This document shows, piece by piece, positions 54,393-63,596 of a stretch of 64,000 nucleotides of DNA (positions within the stretch are counted from its first letter, which is position 1; every line of letters begins with the position of its first letter). The notes under the pieces were generated by a model. It did not search any database. It had not been told where the DNA came from and saw only the letters and a list, made by a program, of their open reading frames with translations. The translations under genes were made by a program, and so were the position numbers. Source of the DNA: Bacteroidetes bacterium GWF2_38_335 (GTDB taxonomy: Bacteria > Bacteroidota > Bacteroidia > Bacteroidales > GWF2-38-335); the NCBI GenBank assembly GCA_001769535.1, contig MEOH01000004.1:1-64000 (forward strand), in the 5' to 3' direction.

Positions 54393-56455
54393 AATTCTTT
54401 GTTTAAACTTTTATCCCATTCAAGGTGAATTCGGGCAATATTGGTGGCGTGGCTTGCCATTGCTTTGAGCATTCCCAGTATTTCAAGATGTATTTTACTG
54501 CTTCCCAGTGATTTATCAACATTATCGAACAATCTTTCATAATGATGTTTTTCGTACTGGTGAGCCATGTCGCTATATTTCTTGAACTTGGTTTTCATGT
54601 TACGGGCTTTTTCCAGATTCAGGTCCCGGAACACCTCAATGGCTCTGCTAATTTGTTTTTGTGTTTTCAGGTGGTACTCCGTGATTTCTGTCTTTCCCGC
54701 ATCTGAAAATTCGGCATTGGAGGCAATCCATTCATCGGCCTGTTTTTTGAGGTTTGTGGAAACGATATCGGCAATCTGTTCAATTTCCTTTACAGTGTAC
54801 ATAATTTGAAAAGCCTCCTGGGCCTGTTCTTCCTGAATATATCTGCGGCTGATTTTCAGAAGATAGGCGTTGATATTTTCCCTGAGGAAATTCACCTGCT
54901 CTTCCTTTTTCATGATTTCAGCCAGCACCTTTTTGTCTTTCAGGAAAAATACAAGCAATATATCGTTGACCATATCCTGGGTGATGTTGGCCATGCGTAC
55001 CACCTCCTGTTTTGCCAGGTTGAGGGCAAGTGTTGGTGTGGTAAGAATTTGATTGTCAAGAAATTTGACCTTGAATTCATCATCAGAGCCGGTTTTTTCG
55101 GGCAGCATTTTATGGACCATTTTGGCAAAGGCATCTGTGAGGGGAAGAAACATGAGAACGATGAGAATATTGAAAACAGTATGGGCGTTTGCTATTTGTC
55201 GCGGCACATTGTCCGATAATGCTGAAGCCATGTCGGCATTACCTGATTTTGGCGAAAGCCATTCAATGAAATCAGCAAAAGAGGGAATCCAGAAAATAAA
55301 AATAACAACCCCGACCATTTTAAACATCAGTTGAGCCAGACCAACCTTTTTAGATTCGCGGTTTGATTTTAATCCTGCTAAAATGGCGGTTGCCGGGGTT
55401 CCCAGATTGGCGCCAAGAACCATTCCGATGCCCGCTTCGATGCTGAGCAATCCCTGGGAAGCCAGAATGATCATGATACCAATAAAAGCAGCGCTGCTGT
55501 GAATTAATGCGGTAATGATGGCACCTACGGCCACACCGATAAGCGGGTTTTCAAGCCGGACAATAAATTCAATGAACGGTTCATAAAATTTCAGTGGCGT
55601 AAGAGATTGCGACATTACAAACATTCCATAAAACAGCAAGCCGAATCCCAATACGGCCTGACCAATATTTCTGAGATTTTCGCGTCCGGCAAAAAACCGC
55701 ATGCAAAAACCTATAACAACGAAAATCAGTGAATATGCCGAAAAGTTAAAAGCAATAAGCTGAACAGTGATTGTTGATCCGATTGCTGCACCCAATATCA
55801 ATCCGATGGTTTGAGAAAACCGCATCAGTCCGGAGTGCACAAAGCTCACCAGCATCACACTGGTTGCGGTGCTGCTCTGGATGACAGTAGTAACAAAAGC
55901 GCCCACACCCACGGCAACAAAACGGTTGTTGGTGACCGACGACAGGATGGAACGCATTTTATTACCCACAGCCTTTTGAAGGCCTTCGCTCATCATGAAC
56001 ATGCCGAAGAGGAAAATACCCAATCCGCCCAGCAAGCCAATTGACATCATAAGGAGCCAGTCGGGTTTTCGGGCGTGCATCGAAAAAACTTCTATTGAAT
56101 TCTCTGCCCTCACCGACACCCGGTAATCGCCTTCCTTATCGCCAAGGGTAACAATGGCCGAGGCATAACCATTATTGTCGGTAACAACCAGGGTATCAGA
56201 CAAGGAAAAACCCTTTGAATTCAAGGGGAATTCAACAAAACTGAACTGCACAGCAATTCCGGACTGCGGCACTCCATCTTTGAGAACTTGTATTTTTATG
56301 GGATTTTCAAGAGATCGTCCGGCGGTTTCATGCTGGTTATCGCCCGACATACCTGCCCGGGGCTTAACCAGAGTGTACTCATTACCCACTCCGAAACTGC
56401 TCAGATGCGAGCAGATCATCAGAAACAAAGCAGTAATAAATACACGAAGCCCCAT
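54389..56455 (-). CDS. Na/Pi cotransporter family protein with PhoU-like domain
   Basis: This 688-residue protein of the NptA/PNaS family has a signal-like N terminus (1-22), a periplasmic Ig-like domain (about 30-125) and about eight membrane helices (133-430). The duplicated signature VIQSSTATSVMLVSF and LIHSSAAFIGIMIIL (QSS and HSS motifs) marks the substrate site. The C-terminal PhoU-like helical domain (about 460-688) is cytoplasmic. It probably transports phosphate with sodium. The Ig domain in front of the transporter is a common Bacteroidota feature. It is the first gene of the two-gene mntP operon. Regulation is not evident. Confidence 0.9.
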   Translation of the reverse strand: MGLRVFITALFLMICSHLSSFGVGNEYTLVKPRAGMSGDNQHETAGRSLENPIKIQVLKDGVPQSGIAVQFSFVEFPLNSKGFSLSDTLVVTDNNGYASAIVTLGDKEGDYRVSVRAENSIEVFSMHARKPDWLLMMSIGLLGGLGIFLFGMFMMSEGLQKAVGNKMRSILSSVTNNRFVAVGVGAFVTTVIQSSTATSVMLVSFVHSGLMRFSQTIGLILGAAIGSTITVQLIAFNFSAYSLIFVVIGFCMRFFAGRENLRNIGQAVLGFGLLFYGMFVMSQSLTPLKFYEPFIEFIVRLENPLIGVAVGAIITALIHSSAAFIGIMIILASQGLLSIEAGIGMVLGANLGTPATAILAGLKSNRESKKVGLAQLMFKMVGVVIFIFWIPSFADFIEWLSPKSGNADMASALSDNVPRQIANAHTVFNILIVLMFLPLTDAFAKMVHKMLPEKTGSDDEFKVKFLDNQILTTPTLALNLAKQEVVRMANITQDMVNDILLVFFLKDKKVLAEIMKKEEQVNFLRENINAYLLKISRRYIQEEQAQEAFQIMYTVKEIEQIADIVSTNLKKQADEWIASNAEFSDAGKTEITEYHLKTQKQISRAIEVFRDLNLEKARNMKTKFKKYSDMAHQYEKHHYERLFDNVDKSLGSSKIHLEILGMLKAMASHATNIARIHLEWDKSLNKEL

Positions 56456-56544
56456 AACTACGGTTAATATTTTTTTATACGGGCAAAAATATAAATATTT
56501 GCAGCAGAAACATAAAAAAATGTATTTTAGGCAACAAAATGTCT

Positions 56545-56552
56545 TATTTTTG
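56545..56552 (+). promoter_or_regulatory. Promoter element of the small basic protein gene
   Basis: TATTTTTG fits the Bacteroidota -7 element TAnnTTTG, with a weak TTTT/TTTAG at the -33 distance. The predicted start near 56559 leaves 16 bases before the ATG at 56575, which supports that start over the earlier frame start at 56539. Confidence 0.5.
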
Positions 56553-56574
56553 CATTATTAAAGAAAAGATTGTT

Positions 56575-57009
56575 ATGATTTTACGTTTAAAAATATTTAT
56601 TGCAGTTATTTTCCTCATGACTTTTGTGGTATTGCCTGAAAAGGGGCTGGCGCAGAAAAGGGTCAAGAGGGAAAAAGTTCAGACAGGGCAAAACGATGTG
56701 ATAAAAGACGGAGATCAGAACTGGGGAATAAAGCAGGGGAAAAACAAGAATGTAAAGCTTTCAAAGAGAGGCAGGCGCTACACCAATTCAAAAGAAGCCA
56801 CCAAAAGCACCAAATACAATCAGGAAAGAAGGGTTAAACCCGAAAAGAGAAAAACCAAGAAAAGATACCACGATAAAGAAGCCAAACAGAACCTGAAAAA
56901 GTTCAATAAAGAAATCCTCACCAAGGAAAAGGATTTCAAGAAGCAGGATAAGGCTGCCAGGAAGAGGCGGAATGCTACTATTAAGAAGAATAAGAAGATA
57001 TCATCATAG
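56575..57009 (+). CDS. Small very basic exported protein
   Basis: This 144-residue protein has a signal peptide (1-26, ending GLA before QKRVKREK). The rest is extremely rich in Lys, Arg, Asn and Gln (KRGRRYTNSKEATKST, KPEKRKTKKRYHDKEAKQNL, ARKRRNATIKKNKK). No domain is recognisable. It recalls the larger basic repetitive protein at 33275-34873 in composition, size of the leader and the lack of ordered structure. A role in binding nucleic acid, polysaccharide or the cell surface is possible. A good terminator follows directly. Confidence 0.7.
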   Translation: MILRLKIFIAVIFLMTFVVLPEKGLAQKRVKREKVQTGQNDVIKDGDQNWGIKQGKNKNVKLSKRGRRYTNSKEATKSTKYNQERRVKPEKRKTKKRYHDKEAKQNLKKFNKEILTKEKDFKKQDKAARKRRNATIKKNKKISS

Positions 57010-57011
57010 GG

Positions 57012-57039
57012 AAAATCCCGGCCTAAAGGCCGGGATTTT
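57012..57039 (+). terminator. Intrinsic terminator of the small basic protein gene
   Basis: AAAATCCCGGCC - TAAA - GGCCGGGATTTT is a perfect inverted repeat right after the stop codon. The core CCGGCCTAAAGGCCGGG is shared with the palindrome at the aspartokinase 3' end. Confidence 0.85.
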
Positions 57040-57070
57040 CGAATTAATGGGAAGAAGGATCATTTTTTTT

Positions 57071-57208
57071 GCACAGGGTTTCACTGTGTTTCACCCTGTG
57101 GTGATACAAATCGGTCTTTCAGACCTTAAATTCGGATGATGCAAGGGCAACGCCCTGGGATTGTAGAGGCGTAGGGTGGAATGAAATGCAACCCTATGCG
57201 AAAAAAGC
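57071..57208 (+). repeat. Dispersed palindromic repeat, 135 bp, copy 3
   Basis: This copy has CACAGGGTTTCACTGTG, CACCCTGTGGTGATAC, TCGGTCTTTCAGACC, GCAAGGGCAACGCCCTG and GTAGGGTGGAATGAAATGC, matching the element at 29743-29880 in order and orientation. Confidence 0.85.
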
Positions 57209-57250
57209 TAATAAAATCACAATTTAATACTAATGATAAAACAATCTTTC

Positions 57251-57296
57251 ATTCGCGCATTAGCGGCTAAAAAATATCTGCCGCTAATGCGCGAAT
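57251..57296. repeat. Dispersed repeat GCCGCTAATGCGCGAAT, perfect inverted pair
   Basis: ATTCGCGCATTAGCGGC (57251-57267) and GCCGCTAATGCGCGAAT (57280-57296) are exact reverse complements over 17 bp with a 12-base spacer. This is the best-preserved pair of the family. Confidence 0.9.
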
Positions 57297-57339
57297 GTTT
57301 TTCCTGACTTCGTCAATGCAATCCCTTCTTGGTTTTTTT

Positions 57340-57394
57340 CACAGGGTTATACTGTGTTTCACCCTGTGGTGATACAAATCGGTCTTTCAGACCT
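57340..57394 (+). repeat. Truncated copy of the 135-bp repeat
   Basis: It covers CACAGGG through TCGGTCTTTCAGACC and stops, so only the first half of the element is present. Together with the copies above it fills the gene-free stretch 57010-57446. Confidence 0.8.
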
Positions 57395-57402
57395 AAAACA
57401 AA

Positions 57403-57425
57403 AAACCCCGAAAATTTCGGGGTTT
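57403..57425 (-). terminator. Terminator of the 57.4-58.8 kb gene pair
   Basis: AAACCCCGAAA and TTTCGGGGTTT form a perfect stem. On the minus strand a TTTTTTGTTTT run follows, 22 bases after the stop of the gene ending at 57447. Confidence 0.85.
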
Positions 57426-57446
57426 AAAATTCTTTTTGGAAAATGA

Positions 57447-57899
57447 TTAATTACCTGAATCGTCTTTAAATCCCACAAGGATGGAGACGCATCCGCTCTG
57501 AATCATGTCATTTTTCTTTGACTTTTCGGGAACAACCACCTGCACGATGAGCTGCTGGGTTGAATTGGCTTTGAAATCCCAAAACTGGACGTAGTCAAAT
57601 TCCTTATTGTCAAAAATGAGGTTTCTTTCAGTGTCAAGAAGTTTAAAATGCAAACTTCCCAGGGTTTCCTGGTTGCAGACAAGGATTCGGTAACTTTGTC
57701 CGGCATAAAAAGTGAGCAACAGCTCGGCAGCATCGCCTTCGTTGAGAACGGCAGAGTTAAGCTGTCCGTTATAGGTGAAAGGCTCGATTCCGGGTAAGCA
57801 GTACTTTTTGGTAAACTGTTTACACTGGGCATTTGCAATAGATGTCAGTCCTGCCAGCACTATCATCAATATCAGTTTGGTTGCAAATTTACTTCTCAT
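57447..57899 (-). CDS. Exported protein of unknown function
   Basis: This 150-residue protein has a signal peptide (about 1-25, ending ANAQ) from the ATG at 57899. The frame opens 30 bases earlier, but those residues are not part of a signal. Mature sequence is beta-rich (AAELLLTFYAGQSYRILVCN, FKLLDTERNLIFDNKEFDYVQFWDF) with four Cys. No named family is recognised. It is the second gene of a pair, 22 bases after the lipoprotein gene, and ends with a terminator. A role at the cell envelope is all that can be said. Confidence 0.6.
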   Translation of the reverse strand: MRSKFATKLILMIVLAGLTSIANAQCKQFTKKYCLPGIEPFTYNGQLNSAVLNEGDAAELLLTFYAGQSYRILVCNQETLGSLHFKLLDTERNLIFDNKEFDYVQFWDFKANSTQQLIVQVVVPEKSKKNDMIQSGCVSILVGFKDDSGN

Positions 57900-57921
57900 A
57901 TACTTGTCTTTTTGAAAAATT

Positions 57922-58815
57922 TTATTCAATAATTTCTTTTCTGATATTTTTTACAATATTAGATATTTTTTTGATATCCTCAATGGTTACAGTAATATCA
58001 GTTTTACTGTCGATGGTTGTTATTTTATTTACTTCGTCGGTTGTAATCTTATTTAATTTATAATCAATTTTAATATTTTCGAAGGCAAGATACAGTTTAT
58101 TAAGCTTTTCCACAAACGGAAAAACATCTTCGTCTTCATAATAATCCTTCAAAAGTTCAAGCATATTTGAAAGAGAATATTTTTGTTCGGCAATTCTTTC
58201 CATAATTTCCAGATTGGGTTTTTTCTCATCAATCATGTTTATGGAAATATACAGAGCTTCAACCCATCCGCCTACGAGAACCAGCACTGCTGATCCGGCA
58301 CGGTCATTTTCCTTCAGATAGGAATCTGTTGTTGAATAGGTGTCGCCGATAATTTTAAGCAGGGTGTCGCGGTGTTCCATGTGTTTTTGAATCTGGCTCA
58401 CGGCAAACCCGCCTTTTTCCTCGGGAATTCCAAGTTTGGAAATAAGTTTTTTAATTTTTGCAAGATATTCAATGGAAACCTGAATCTGGTCAAACAGACG
58501 GGCATAACTGAGGTCGGTGCCATAAACGCCCAAATTCAGTGACATTTTTGCATTGGTGGTATATTTTGATTCGTTTGAAAGCGGATTGATCAGGTCTTTA
58601 TTATAATGTGATCCGGCTCTTTGAATCAGCAAGGTCATTTCAAGCGGTGATGGCAGGTTGTAGAAAATTTTTGTTACTTTTTTACCCTTATCGTCCAGGG
58701 TATCTTTTTGGAACTGTTTTACCTGTTTTTCACCACTCTCGTTGGTCTTGGTTGAGCAAGAAACCAACAAAACGATGAAAACAAATATTAAGGTTTTAAA
58801 AAATATCTTTGCCAT
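57922..58815 (-). CDS. Lipoprotein of unknown function
   Basis: This 297-residue protein is a predicted lipoprotein with the signal KIFFKTLIFVFIVLLVSC and lipobox Cys20. The body is mostly alpha-helical (LFDQIQVSIEYLAKIKKLIS, RIAEQKYSLSNMLELLKDYYED) with a C-terminal Lys/Ile-rich helix. Conserved hypotheticals of this type occur across Bacteroidota. It starts an operon with the exported protein at 57447-57899. No enzyme motif is visible. Confidence 0.62.
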   Translation of the reverse strand: MAKIFFKTLIFVFIVLLVSCSTKTNESGEKQVKQFQKDTLDDKGKKVTKIFYNLPSPLEMTLLIQRAGSHYNKDLINPLSNESKYTTNAKMSLNLGVYGTDLSYARLFDQIQVSIEYLAKIKKLISKLGIPEEKGGFAVSQIQKHMEHRDTLLKIIGDTYSTTDSYLKENDRAGSAVLVLVGGWVEALYISINMIDEKKPNLEIMERIAEQKYSLSNMLELLKDYYEDEDVFPFVEKLNKLYLAFENIKIDYKLNKITTDEVNKITTIDSKTDITVTIEDIKKISNIVKNIRKEIIE

Positions 58816-58957
58816 TACCTTTGTTGTTTTTTCTTTGATAACATTCCTTTTATACGGTCATGTTGTTGTTTGGTTTCGCGAAAAACCGGCTTTATAAATA
58901 TTTTTTTTCAAATCATTAATTGTCAGATACTTTAATAACGAAATTTTTCTTCAGTTA

Positions 58958-59635
58958 TTATTGTACTGCTGCAGCGTCTTCTTTTTGTGGCTCAACAGGT
59001 TCTTTTGTTGCTGTTTTTTTAAAGAACCGTCCCTGGAATATGAGCAAGAGGAAAACGCCCACTGTTATTGAAGAATCTGCGATATTGAAAACGGGCGGGA
59101 ATACTTGTCCGCCACCAATCCACGGCATCCATTCGGGCCAGTACATTTCAAAATACAGCATGTCAACCACGCATCCTTTAAATGCGGGGGCATAACCTTC
59201 GAAATTCATTTCGGCTACTCCGGGATATGGAATCCACCGGTTAATTTCAGGTGAAAAAACCATTCCCTGATCAAATATCAAACCATAAAATGCCGAATCG
59301 ATGATGTTTCCAATTGCTCCTGCAAAAATCAGGGCTATGGAAATAATCAATCCGACAGGGGTTTTTCTTTTGGTCAGATAAACCAGATACCATCCGATAC
59401 CGATTACGGCCAGAATTCGGAAAATACTCAAAAACAATTTTCCAATGCTGCCACCAAGTTTCATTCCGAATGCCATTCCGGGGTTCTCGGTAAAATGAAG
59501 TTTAAACCAATCGCCCAGCACAGGGATTTCCTCGCCAAGGTAATAATTGGTTTTGATGTATATTTTAAGCAACTGATCAATGAGCAATACAAAGAAAATA
59601 ACCAGAATTGCTTTAACGAGCGGACTAATTTTCAT
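58958..59635 (-). CDS. lspA: Lipoprotein signal peptidase (type II)
   Basis: This inner-membrane aspartyl peptidase cleaves the signal of lipoproteins after lipidation. The 225-residue protein is longer than the typical 160-170, because of a periplasmic insertion (about 125-180) common in Bacteroidota. The catalytic aspartates are in GNIIDSAFYG and FNIADSSITVG. Four transmembrane helices are present and the C terminus carries a short charged tail. It is 101 bases after the DksA-like gene and is the last of the ileS-dksA-lspA set. A terminator lies between dksA and lspA, so lspA may also have its own promoter. Confidence 0.93.
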   Translation of the reverse strand: MKISPLVKAILVIFFVLLIDQLLKIYIKTNYYLGEEIPVLGDWFKLHFTENPGMAFGMKLGGSIGKLFLSIFRILAVIGIGWYLVYLTKRKTPVGLIISIALIFAGAIGNIIDSAFYGLIFDQGMVFSPEINRWIPYPGVAEMNFEGYAPAFKGCVVDMLYFEMYWPEWMPWIGGGQVFPPVFNIADSSITVGVFLLLIFQGRFFKKTATKEPVEPQKEDAAAVQ

Positions 59636-59680
59636 CAGTGAATTTTAAATTTTCCCCAAAACTATCTAAAAATGCGGTTA

Positions 59681-59716
59681 AAAAAAAATGACTGACAGAT
59701 AAAATGTCAGTCATTT
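59681..59716 (-). terminator. Terminator after the DksA-like gene
   Basis: AAATGACTGACA and TGTCAGTCATTT form a 12-bp stem with a 7-base loop, followed on the minus strand by at least eight T. It lies 20 bases after the DksA-like stop codon. Confidence 0.9.
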
Positions 59717-59736
59717 CATATTTTTTAACAAAAAAT

Positions 59737-60117
59737 TTAGCGTTGTTTCAGTTTGGCATCCATGCTGAGTGTGGCATGGGGCACTGCGCGCAGCCGTTCT
59801 TTTGAGATAAGCTTGCCTGTTTCGCGGCAAATTCCGTATGTTTTGTTTTCAATACGTACCAGTGCGGCCTGCAGGTGCTGAATAAATTTCTGCTGCCTTT
59901 GGGCAAGCCGGCCGGCTTCTTCCTTTGATAGTACTGAAGCACCTTCTTCCAACACCTTAAATGTGGGCGAAGTATCCTGAGTATCGTTTCCGTCACTGTT
60001 GTTAATAGAACTTTTCAGGATTTCGTAATCCTTTTTTGCTTTTTCAAGTTTCATGTTAATCAGATCCCTGAATTCTTTTAATTCTTCATCAGAATATCTT
60101 GTTTTTTCCTTTTCCAT
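59737..60117 (-). CDS. DksA/TraR-family protein with a reduced zinc finger
   Basis: This 126-residue protein belongs to the DksA/TraR family, which acts on RNA polymerase. An N-terminal coiled coil (about 10-80, with EELKEFRDLINMKLEKAKKDY) is followed by the C-terminal module with YGICRETGKLISKERLRAVPHATLSM. Only one Cys is present instead of the usual four-Cys zinc finger. This reduced form is the normal one in Bacteroidota. It follows ileS by 38 bases and precedes lspA. Its part in transcriptional control here is inferred from the family. Confidence 0.9.
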   Translation of the reverse strand: MEKEKTRYSDEELKEFRDLINMKLEKAKKDYEILKSSINNSDGNDTQDTSPTFKVLEEGASVLSKEEAGRLAQRQQKFIQHLQAALVRIENKTYGICRETGKLISKERLRAVPHATLSMDAKLKQR

Positions 60118-60155
60118 AATTTCCTCCGTTCTTGGTTAATCTCTTAAAACCCGCG

Positions 60156-63100
60156 CTACATCTTGGTTATTTCAATATATGTAGTGATATCATTATCAAC
60201 TTCTACGTACCTTGAATTGTTTTGTTCCAATTTGTCGGATAAAATAATTGAAACCGCCAGCGTTTGCGAGCTTATATAGTCTTTATAATTTTCAATGGCA
60301 TTATTTATTGCATCATGCTTTTGAATTTTAATGTGAATTTTATCGGTCACATCAAAATTGCTGTCTTTTCTTATATTTTGAATGCGGTTGATGAATTCCC
60401 GGGCAATTCCTTCCTGTCTGAGCTCTTCAGTTACGGTGATATCAAGGGCAACAGTGTATTTGCCCTCGTTGGCCACGAGCCATCCCGGAATATCTTCGGA
60501 GTTGATTTCAACATCTTCGGTGGTGATATCAATTTTTCCGGTTGATGTTTCAATGGCAAACACCTTTTCTTTTTCAAGGGTGGAGATATCGGTCTGACTG
60601 AATGCTCCGATGGCGGCAGCTATTTCTTTCATTTGCTTGCCGTATTTTGGTCCGAGCACCTTGAAATCAGGTTTTATCTTTTTTATCAATATTCCGGCTG
60701 TTTCAGTCAGATATTCAATTTCCTTCACGTTAACTTCAGAAATAATCAGATTGCTCACTTCTTTCAGCTGGGCAGCAAAATTATTGTCAAGGATGGGGAC
60801 CATTATTTTGCTCAGTGGCTGTCGTACTTTGAGATTGACTTTTCGCCTGAGTCCCAGAATCATCGAAGAGATTTTTTGGGCAATATCCATTCGCTCCTCG
60901 AGTTGTTTGTCAATGAATTTTTCATTGAATTTCACAAATTCGGCGAGGTGCACCGATGAGAATTTATTTTTGCCTGATACTTCATTCAGGTCAATATAAA
61001 GTTTGTCGGCATAAAAGGGAATGATCGGTGATGAAAGCAGTGCCACGGTTTCGAGGCAGGTGTACAATGTTTGATAGGCAGCAATTTTATCTTTCGAATA
61101 AGATCCGCCCCAGAATCTTTTGCGGTTTAGCCGAACATACCAGTTGCTGAGATTTTCGAGTACGAAATTTTGGATGGCGCGACCGGCTTTTGTGGGCTCA
61201 TAGTTTTCGTAATGCTCTTCGACTTCTTTTATCAGTGAGTTGAGCAGTGAAATTATCCAACGGTCAATTTCAGGCCTCTCGTTTACCGGAACCTCTTCTT
61301 CGGCGTAAGTAAATCCGTCAACATTGGCGTAAAGAGAAAAGAATGAATAGGTATTATATAATGTGCCGAAGAATTTTCGTTTGACTTCATCCACACCTTC
61401 GAGGTCAAATTTGAGGTTGTCCCAGGGTTGTGCATTGGTGATCATGTACCAGCGCAGGGGATCGGCCCCGTATTTTTCCATGGTGGTAAAAGGATCCACG
61501 GCATTTCCCAGGCGTTTTGACATTTTATTGCCATTTTTGTCGAGCACCAATCCGTTGGAAATAATATTTTTATATGCTACCGAATCAGAGTACATGGTAG
61601 CGATGGCGTGCAGGGTAAAGAACCATCCGCGGGTCTGGTCCACACCTTCGGCGATAAAATCGGCCGGGAAGAATGTTTTGTTTTCGACCATTTCCTTGTT
61701 TTCGAATGGATAGTGCAACTGTGCGTATGGCATGGCACCTGAGTCAAACCAGACATCAATCAGGTCGGTTTCGCGGATCATTTTTTTGCCGGTAGATGAA
61801 GCCAGAAAAACCTCATCCACAAAGGGGCGATGAAGGTTAATCTGCTCGTAATTTTCAAGAGAATTATCGCCGGGGACAAATGATTTCAGAGGGTTTTCCT
61901 TCATGAATCCGGCTTCGACCGATTTCTGTATTTCATTTTTCAGTTCTTCGACGGAGCCGATGCATTTCATTTCGCTGCGGTCTTCGGTTACCCAGATAGG
62001 CAGTGGAGTTCCCCAGTATCTTGAGCGGCTGAGGTTCCAATCCACCAGGTTTTCGAGCCATTTTCCGAACCTTCCTGTTCCGGTTGACTGAGGTTTCCAG
62101 TTGATGGTGTTGTTGAGTTCGATCATCCGGTCTTTTACAGCAGTTGTTTTGATGAACCAGCTGTCGAGCGGATAATAGAGCACCGGTTTGTCGGTACGCC
62201 AGCAGTGCGGATAGGAGTGTTCGTATTTTTCGACTTTGAACGCTTTATTTTCCTGTTTGAGCATGATGGCGATATCGATATCCAGCGTAGTGGCGTCGGG
62301 GGCAGCGTTGCTGTCGTATTCGTTTTTCACGAATCTGCCAGAGAAAGGTTTATAAATTTCGACATTGACAAAATCCTGAACGAATTTTTTGTCCATGTTT
62401 TCGATGGGAATCATTCTGCCCTGTTTGTCGACCAGAGGCGAGATGGTATTATCAGTAGTATCAACAAGCAAGCCGGTGATGTTGTTGTCTTTACCGGTTT
62501 TAAAGTCGTCGGCGCCAAAGGTTGGGGCGATATGCACCACTCCGGTACCATCCTCGGTGGTTACAAAATCGGCAGTCACCACTCTGAAAGCGTCACCTTT
62601 TGGTCTGACCCAGGGGATGAGCTGCTCGTAAGATATTCCGGCCAGTTTTGCACCCGGGTATTCGCCGGTGACAACAAAGGGGATTTTTTTATCGCCTTCT
62701 TTGAATTCATCCATTTTCAGTTCGGCATTTTTTGCAGGGAAGAAAGCTTCGAGGCGGTCTTTGGCCAGGATAACGGTAACAGGTTTTCCGGTGTATTGAT
62801 TATAAGTCTTAACTTTCAGGTAGTTAATTTTGGCACCAACAGCCAGGGCGGTGTTTGAGGGCAGCGTCCATGGAGTGGTGGTCCAGGCGAGGATTCTCAG
62901 ATCTTCATTGTCGTTTTCAAAAAGGAAATCGGACTGTTTGTCTTTTTTCACGATAAACTGGGCCACGGCGGTGGTATCTTTCACATCTTTGTAGCAACCG
63001 GGCTGGTTAAGTTCGTGGGTACTGAGGCCGGTTCCGGCAGCCGGAGAATATGGCTGAATGGTGTATCCTTCATAAAGCAGGCCTTTGTTATAAAAGTCTT

Positions 63101-63596
63101 TCAGCAAGAACCACAAAGTTTCGATATAACGGTTGTCATAGGTGATATACGGATCGTTCATATCAACCCAATAGCCCATGATATCTGTGAGATTTTCCCA
63201 AAGACCGGTATATTTCATCACATCTTTTTTACAGGCGTTGTTATATTGTTCAACCGAGATGGTTTTGCCGATATCTTCCTTGGTAATTCCGAGTGCTTTT
63301 TCAACGCCCAGTTCAACGGGCAGACCGTGGGTATCCCATCCCGCTTTGCGGTGAACCTGATAACCTTTAAGGGTTTTATACCGGCAGAAAATATCTTTAA
63401 TGGCGCGGGCCATCACGTGGTGGATGCCAGGAATACCGTTAGCAGAAGGAGGGCCTTCGTAGAAGACGTAAGTTTGATTGCCCTCGCGGGTTTTGATACT
63501 TTTCTCAAAAGTTTTGTCGTTTTGCCAGCGTTTGAGTACTTCCTTATTAATATCAGAAAGATCAAAATTTTTGTACTCGTTAAATTTTCTGCTCAT
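60156..63596 (-). CDS. ileS: Isoleucyl-tRNA synthetase
   Basis: This enzyme charges tRNA-Ile and edits mischarged valine. At 1146 residues it is of the long, eukaryote-like IleS2 type found in Bacteroidota. The class I HIGH-type motif appears as PPSANGIPGIHH (49-60), and KMSKR is near residue 692 (NGNKMSKRLGN). The CP1 editing domain lies between them and the anticodon-binding domain and C-terminal extension follow (about 790-1146). IleS2-type enzymes are often naturally less sensitive to mupirocin, which is a known property of the type and not tested here. It opens the ileS-dksA-lspA cluster, 38 bases before the DksA-like gene. Confidence 0.97.
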   Translation of the reverse strand: MSRKFNEYKNFDLSDINKEVLKRWQNDKTFEKSIKTREGNQTYVFYEGPPSANGIPGIHHVMARAIKDIFCRYKTLKGYQVHRKAGWDTHGLPVELGVEKALGITKEDIGKTISVEQYNNACKKDVMKYTGLWENLTDIMGYWVDMNDPYITYDNRYIETLWFLLKDFYNKGLLYEGYTIQPYSPAAGTGLSTHELNQPGCYKDVKDTTAVAQFIVKKDKQSDFLFENDNEDLRILAWTTTPWTLPSNTALAVGAKINYLKVKTYNQYTGKPVTVILAKDRLEAFFPAKNAELKMDEFKEGDKKIPFVVTGEYPGAKLAGISYEQLIPWVRPKGDAFRVVTADFVTTEDGTGVVHIAPTFGADDFKTGKDNNITGLLVDTTDNTISPLVDKQGRMIPIENMDKKFVQDFVNVEIYKPFSGRFVKNEYDSNAAPDATTLDIDIAIMLKQENKAFKVEKYEHSYPHCWRTDKPVLYYPLDSWFIKTTAVKDRMIELNNTINWKPQSTGTGRFGKWLENLVDWNLSRSRYWGTPLPIWVTEDRSEMKCIGSVEELKNEIQKSVEAGFMKENPLKSFVPGDNSLENYEQINLHRPFVDEVFLASSTGKKMIRETDLIDVWFDSGAMPYAQLHYPFENKEMVENKTFFPADFIAEGVDQTRGWFFTLHAIATMYSDSVAYKNIISNGLVLDKNGNKMSKRLGNAVDPFTTMEKYGADPLRWYMITNAQPWDNLKFDLEGVDEVKRKFFGTLYNTYSFFSLYANVDGFTYAEEEVPVNERPEIDRWIISLLNSLIKEVEEHYENYEPTKAGRAIQNFVLENLSNWYVRLNRKRFWGGSYSKDKIAAYQTLYTCLETVALLSSPIIPFYADKLYIDLNEVSGKNKFSSVHLAEFVKFNEKFIDKQLEERMDIAQKISSMILGLRRKVNLKVRQPLSKIMVPILDNNFAAQLKEVSNLIISEVNVKEIEYLTETAGILIKKIKPDFKVLGPKYGKQMKEIAAAIGAFSQTDISTLEKEKVFAIETSTGKIDITTEDVEINSEDIPGWLVANEGKYTVALDITVTEELRQEGIAREFINRIQNIRKDSNFDVTDKIHIKIQKHDAINNAIENYKDYISSQTLAVSIILSDKLEQNNSRYVEVDNDITTYIEITKM

